Source: an uncultured Prevotellaceae bacterium
GTDB taxonomy: Bacteria > Bacteroidota > Bacteroidia > Bacteroidales > Bacteroidaceae
Direction: 5' to 3'
Assembly: GCA_946406585.1 (NCBI GenBank)
Contig: CAMJLI010000070.1
Location: 1 to 9,327 of the forward strand
DNA: 9,327 nucleotides
Made by a program: the position numbers and the translations under genes. This document shows, in pieces, positions 6,724 to 9,327 of this stretch (its first letter is position 1; the number at the start of each line of letters is the position of its first letter). Under the pieces are notes generated by a model that saw nothing but the letters and a program-made list of their open reading frames with translations, did not search any database and was not told the DNA's origin.

Positions 6724-7491
6724 TCAAGGCTGGCTTTCGCCTTCCACATATTCCTCAAGGAAAATATGCTCACCATCGAAAACCACGTATGTGAATTGCC
6801 ATATCCAGTCTCCGATGATCATCATGCGTGTCTTTCGGGACAGCATCAGGTCGAGTTCTATGTGTCGATGTCCATAGATGAAGAAGTCGATGTTGGGATG
6901 GCTCTTCATGTATTGCTTGGTATAGAGCACAAGATGCTCCTTGTCCTCCCCCATGTATGGCGGTTCTTTGCCGTCGGCCCGTTTGAGCCGGCTTTTCTTG
7001 GCCCAGTTGAGTCCGAGGGCCATGCCCCATCGTGGGTGTATGGCATTGAGCAGCTTCTGGCACGTGTGGTTGTGGAACATCTTTCTGAGGAACTTGAATT
7101 TGGCATCGGGGTCACCTAGCCCGTCGCCATGTGCAAGGTAGAACACCTTGCCATAAATCTCCATGGTGGATGGCTTGCGATGCAGGATGACGCCACATTC
7201 CTGCTCCAGGTAGCCGTATGTCCACAAATCGTGGTTGCCGGTGAAGAAATGCACCTCCACCCCCATGTCTGTTAGTTCGGAAATCTTGCCCAGGAAGCGT
7301 GTATATCCTTTGGGCACCACGTAGCGGTATTCGTTCCAGAAGTCGAACATGTCGCCAAGCAGATATATGGCAGAAGCCTTTGTCTTGATGCTGTCGAGGA
7401 ACCTTACAAGACGCCGCTCCTGCATTCGTCCATGGTCGATTGCAAGAGAGCCCAGGTGGGCATCGGAAAGGAAGTACACGTTCTTGTTCAT
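6724..7491 (-). CDS. lpxH: UDP-2,3-diacylglucosamine diphosphatase-like metallophosphoesterase
   Basis: Probable lipid A pathway enzyme hydrolysing UDP-2,3-diacylglucosamine to lipid X and UMP at the inner membrane surface. The 255-residue protein has the full calcineurin-like metal site: D10 and H12 (SDAHLG), D47 (GDMFD), N86-H87-D88 (GNHD), H121 (AHGDG) and H208-H210 (GHRH). The FDFWNEY stretch (49-55) and the helical stretch after AHGDG fit LpxH rather than generic phosphoesterases. It is the last gene of a leftward operon, starting 3 bases after the stop of the MIP18-family gene, so it is probably translationally coupled. LpxH is often about 240 residues, so the length is normal. Some Bacteroidetes homologues are annotated only as metallophosphatases, so the exact substrate is inferred. 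Confidence 0.82.
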   Translation of the reverse strand: MNKNVYFLSDAHLGSLAIDHGRMQERRLVRFLDSIKTKASAIYLLGDMFDFWNEYRYVVPKGYTRFLGKISELTDMGVEVHFFTGNHDLWTYGYLEQECGVILHRKPSTMEIYGKVFYLAHGDGLGDPDAKFKFLRKMFHNHTCQKLLNAIHPRWGMALGLNWAKKSRLKRADGKEPPYMGEDKEHLVLYTKQYMKSHPNIDFFIYGHRHIELDLMLSRKTRMMIIGDWIWQFTYVVFDGEHIFLEEYVEGESQP

Positions 7492-7494
7492 CTC

Positions 7495-7827
7495 TCAGTC
7501 GAATCCAAGTTCTATTCTGGCTTCCTCGCTCATCATGCTTTTGTCCCATTCCGGTTCGAACACCAATTGCACATTGGCGGAGTTTACTCCGGTCACTGTT
7601 TCCACCTTCTGCCTCACGTCTTCCAGAATGAAGTCGGCTGCGGGGCATGATGGAGCCGTGAAAGTCATGTCTATTTCCGCCGTCCCCTCGTCGGTGAGTT
7701 CTATGCGGTATATCAGTCCCAAGTCATAAATGTTGACAGGTATCTCTGGGTCGTAGACAGTGCGCAGCACATCAACAATCCTTCCTTCTATGTCAGATTT
7801 TTCCAGTTGTGTCATCTTTGTTGTCAT
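7495..7827 (-). CDS. MIP18/DUF59 family metal-sulfur cluster assembly protein
   Basis: A single-domain 110-residue protein of the family that includes SufT, PaaD and eukaryotic CIA2/MIP18. Members help mature iron-sulfur proteins. Visible motifs are YDPEIPVNIYDLGLIY (25-40), TAPSCPAADFILEDV (57-71) with the conserved cysteine C61, and the C-terminal EPEWDKSMMSEEAR (91-104) typical of this group. It overlaps the upstream phosphoribosyltransferase gene by four bases (ATGA), and lpxH begins 3 bases after it. GGAGG sits only one base before the first ATG (7827) and 13 before a second ATG (7815), so the start is slightly uncertain. The motif also encodes the last residues of the upstream protein and may be coincidental. 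No suf genes are in the window. Confidence 0.88.
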   Translation of the reverse strand: MTTKMTQLEKSDIEGRIVDVLRTVYDPEIPVNIYDLGLIYRIELTDEGTAEIDMTFTAPSCPAADFILEDVRQKVETVTGVNSANVQLVFEPEWDKSMMSEEARIELGFD

Positions 7828-8450
7828 TCCTCCTTCATTTTCTTTGTAACAGTCTTTCCGAGCACTACGGCCGCCGTCACTCTTGCTCCCGTTTCCTCCA
7901 TGTGGGTTGCAAATTTGCCCATGCTTTTTCCTGTAGCCATGATGTCGTCGAATAGCAGGACGTTTCTGCCATTGAAGTATTCTTTGTCGAAGGCATATTT
8001 TGGCAGGTGTGAGTCGGCCAGGTGCTCCGGGTCCTGGTCGGTTACGATGTGGATGTGTTCGTAACCGTTGGCCATTCCTGTTGCATCAGTCACGATTTTT
8101 GCAAACTCCTTGAATCGAGCTTCGGTCTTCTCGGCGGTGGATGCCGGTATGCATGCCAGGGTGAGTTGTGGAAGCATTGTTCCGAACGTCTTTTCCAACA
8201 GGCCTGTGAGCAGTTGGATGGCTTTTGTCATGGCCATTTTGTGTGAGATGGGGTCGGTGAGTTCAGAGTTGTTCTTGAAGTTTAGAATCATTTCCCTGTT
8301 GTCCCACTCTTCGTTGGAAAGACTGTAAGTACCGAATGCATTGTATGAATGGTAATCCACCAATTGCATGTAGTGCAGTCCGTTCTCAATTTGAGGCCAC
8401 TCTGCTATGCATTCAGCGAGCATGTTTTGGGTGCTGTTTTCGTTGCTCAT
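7824..8450 (-). CDS. Phosphoribosyltransferase-like protein of unknown substrate
   Basis: A 208-residue protein with a type I phosphoribosyltransferase signature near the C-terminus: VLLFDDIMATGKS (164-176), where D168-D169 and TGKS would contact PRPP. IPAST at 101-105 may be the pyrophosphate loop. The resemblance is to the ComF/GntX group, but the cysteine zinc ribbon of ComF is absent: only two cysteines (C13, C100) are seen. Residues 1-90 are a separate region rich in acidic and aromatic residues that I do not recognise. It is first in a three-gene leftward operon behind a strong promoter, with a leader of about 50 nt. The substrate is unknown; a role tied to Fe-S assembly or lipid A cannot be inferred from position alone. 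Confidence 0.75.
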   Translation of the reverse strand: MSNENSTQNMLAECIAEWPQIENGLHYMQLVDYHSYNAFGTYSLSNEEWDNREMILNFKNNSELTDPISHKMAMTKAIQLLTGLLEKTFGTMLPQLTLACIPASTAEKTEARFKEFAKIVTDATGMANGYEHIHIVTDQDPEHLADSHLPKYAFDKEYFNGRNVLLFDDIMATGKSMGKFATHMEETGARVTAAVVLGKTVTKKMKEE

Positions 8451-8507
8451 GTGTAATTGAGTTGTTGGTAGTGCCAGATGGTGTAAATGCTGATATTATT
8501 GTGAAAG

Positions 8508-8539
8508 CAAAGGTAGTCTTTTTTCTGCTGATACCCAAA
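8508..8539 (-). promoter_or_regulatory. Bacteroidetes promoter of the phosphoribosyltransferase operon
   Basis: On the - strand, TTTG (8539-8536), a 20-base spacer, then TACCTTTG (8515-8508): consensus -33 and -7 elements. Transcription would start near 8502, giving a leader of about 50 nt before the ATG at 8450. The -33 element lies 20 bases past the radC stop and no terminator separates them, so radC transcripts may also enter the operon. Confidence 0.75.
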
Positions 8540-8558
8540 TAAAAGGCATAAAATTGTA

Positions 8559-9245
8559 TCACAGTCTTCCTTGTTCGTGGTAGCTGTAATATTGTCCGTC
8601 GGTGACGATCACGTGGTCGAGCATGTGAATTCTCATTATTTCACAAGCCTTTTTCACCCTTTGTGTGATGCGGTCGTCGTCGGAGCTTGGTGTTGGGTTG
8701 TTGCTTGGGTGGTTGTGTGCCAGTGCCAGCACGGTGGCGTTGCACAGCACGGCGTGCTTGATTATTTGCCTCACGTCGACAGCTGTTTCGCTGATGCCGC
8801 CGCTGGATATGCACACGGTCTTGATGAGTTTGAAGTTTTGGTTCAGCAGCATCACCCATGCCTGTTCCTTGTCCAAGTCTTGCATCCTGGGGTGAAGGTG
8901 GCTGTAAATGTCGGCAGCGGAGGAGATCCTGTCTCGTTGCATGGCTTGGGTTGCGATGCGTCGTCGGCCGAGTTCGCAAGCAGCGAGAATGGTAACGGCT
9001 TTCGCCTCTCCGATGCCATTATACTCCATCAGTTCCTGGAGGCCCATCTTTCCGAGCGTGTTGAGGTTGTTGCCGCAGTCGGAGAGTATTTTTTGCATCA
9101 GTCCCACGGCTGTGTCTTGTGTGTTGCCCGAACCGATAAGTATTGCCAGCAATTCGGCATCGGAGAGTTTCTCAGCACCTTGCAAGATGAATTTCTCGCG
9201 TGGCCTGTCTTCCAATGCCCATTTGTTGATGTTGAGCTTTTCCAT
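8559..9245 (-). CDS. radC: RadC family JAB/MPN-domain protein
   Basis: A 228-residue UPF0758/RadC protein. Residues 23-58 and a helix-hairpin-helix region (64-95, NGIGEAKA) form the N-terminal DNA-binding-like part. Residues 105-228 are the MPN/JAB1-type domain, with a JAMM-like metal motif: E153 (GGISETAVD), H177-N-H179 and D190 within HNHPSNNPTPSSDD. The glycine usual in HNHPSG is asparagine here. Despite the name, a direct repair role of RadC in E. coli has been withdrawn; the biochemical activity is unsettled, and many homologues sit on mobile elements. This copy looks chromosomal, with no mobile genes nearby. ATG at 9245 is chosen because MEKLNINKWALEDRPREK matches the family N-terminus. 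The partial upstream gene ends 30 bases before it. Confidence 0.92.
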   Translation of the reverse strand: MEKLNINKWALEDRPREKFILQGAEKLSDAELLAILIGSGNTQDTAVGLMQKILSDCGNNLNTLGKMGLQELMEYNGIGEAKAVTILAACELGRRRIATQAMQRDRISSAADIYSHLHPRMQDLDKEQAWVMLLNQNFKLIKTVCISSGGISETAVDVRQIIKHAVLCNATVLALAHNHPSNNPTPSSDDDRITQRVKKACEIMRIHMLDHVIVTDGQYYSYHEQGRL

Positions 9246-9275
9246 GTTGGAGGCTGTTTTGCTTTTCGTCGATGC

Positions 9276-9327
9276 CTATTTGTAAAAACTGTTCTCAAAG
9301 GCATGGAATTCATCCTTGCCCATGACG
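9276..9327 (-). CDS. C-terminal end of an unidentified gene upstream of radC (partial)
   Basis: Reading leftward from 9326, an open frame of 16 codons (VMGKDEFHAFENSFYK) ends at TAG 9278-9276. The residue mix looks like a real protein end rather than random sequence, and its stop lies 30 bases before the radC ATG, a plausible operon spacing. Too little is present to name a family. The frame overlaps another short - strand frame starting at 9313, which is only a shifted reading running into radC. Confidence 0.5.
   Translation of the reverse strand, partial: VMGKDEFHAFENSFYK

Noticed and set aside
7815..7836. Strong Shine-Dalgarno GGAGG before the MIP18-family gene as a genuine ribosome binding site
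   Set aside because: Spacing is 1 base to the first ATG and 13 to the second, both poor, and the bases encode the end of the upstream protein. Other genes here use no such motif.
8544..8555. Exact 12-base repeat AGGCATAAAATT at 2459-2470 and 8544-8555
   Set aside because: A few exact 12-base matches are expected by chance in 9 kb, more so in AT-rich gaps. The contexts differ: upstream of folP in one case, the radC 3' end in the other.
8559..9245. radC as a sign of a mobile or defence island
   Set aside because: RadC-like genes do occur on mobile elements, but the neighbours here are housekeeping genes, with no integrase, repeats or composition shift.

Overview
The window looks like a piece of a Bacteroidales chromosome, most likely Prevotella or a close relative. 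Four intergenic sites match the Bacteroidetes -7 promoter element TAnnTTTG. The leaders before pta and ackA are A-rich and lack Shine-Dalgarno sequences. The gene content also fits: a CE8 pectinesterase with accessory domains and a dockerin-like tail, folP overlapping the c-di-AMP synthase gene, and an LpxH-type phosphatase. Base composition is close to 50% GC. No transposase, integrase, CRISPR array, tRNA or rRNA was seen, and no intergenic gap exceeds 300 bases.

Layout, left half (+ strand): (1) the 3' part of a large secreted pectinesterase, cut by the left window edge and closed by a good intrinsic terminator; (2) folP and cdaA, overlapping by 4 bases, behind a TAAATTTG promoter; (3) pta and ackA, the acetate/ATP branch, behind another TAAATTTG promoter and ending at a GC-rich hairpin. 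Right half (- strand, read leftward): (4) the last 16 codons of an unidentified gene, then radC; (5) a three-gene operon encoding a phosphoribosyltransferase-like protein, a MIP18/DUF59 iron-sulfur maturation-type protein and an LpxH-like UDP-2,3-diacylglucosamine diphosphatase. It lies behind a strong TTTG-N20-TACCTTTG promoter, with 4-base overlap or 3-base spacing between genes. The two halves converge in the 231-base gap between ackA and lpxH.

Most genes are housekeeping: folate synthesis, c-di-AMP signalling, acetate fermentation, lipid A precursor synthesis, Fe-S assembly and a RadC-family protein. The pectinesterase fits a polysaccharide-degrading lifestyle whose sugars would be fermented to acetate through Pta-AckA. 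The least expected signal is in the ackA/lpxH gap. A consensus-quality promoter there points leftward at no gene, and about 80 bases downstream of it lies a 14-bp hairpin, which suggests an undescribed small RNA of roughly 110 nt. Part of the same gap resembles the region upstream of folP. No full defence or mobile system was found.
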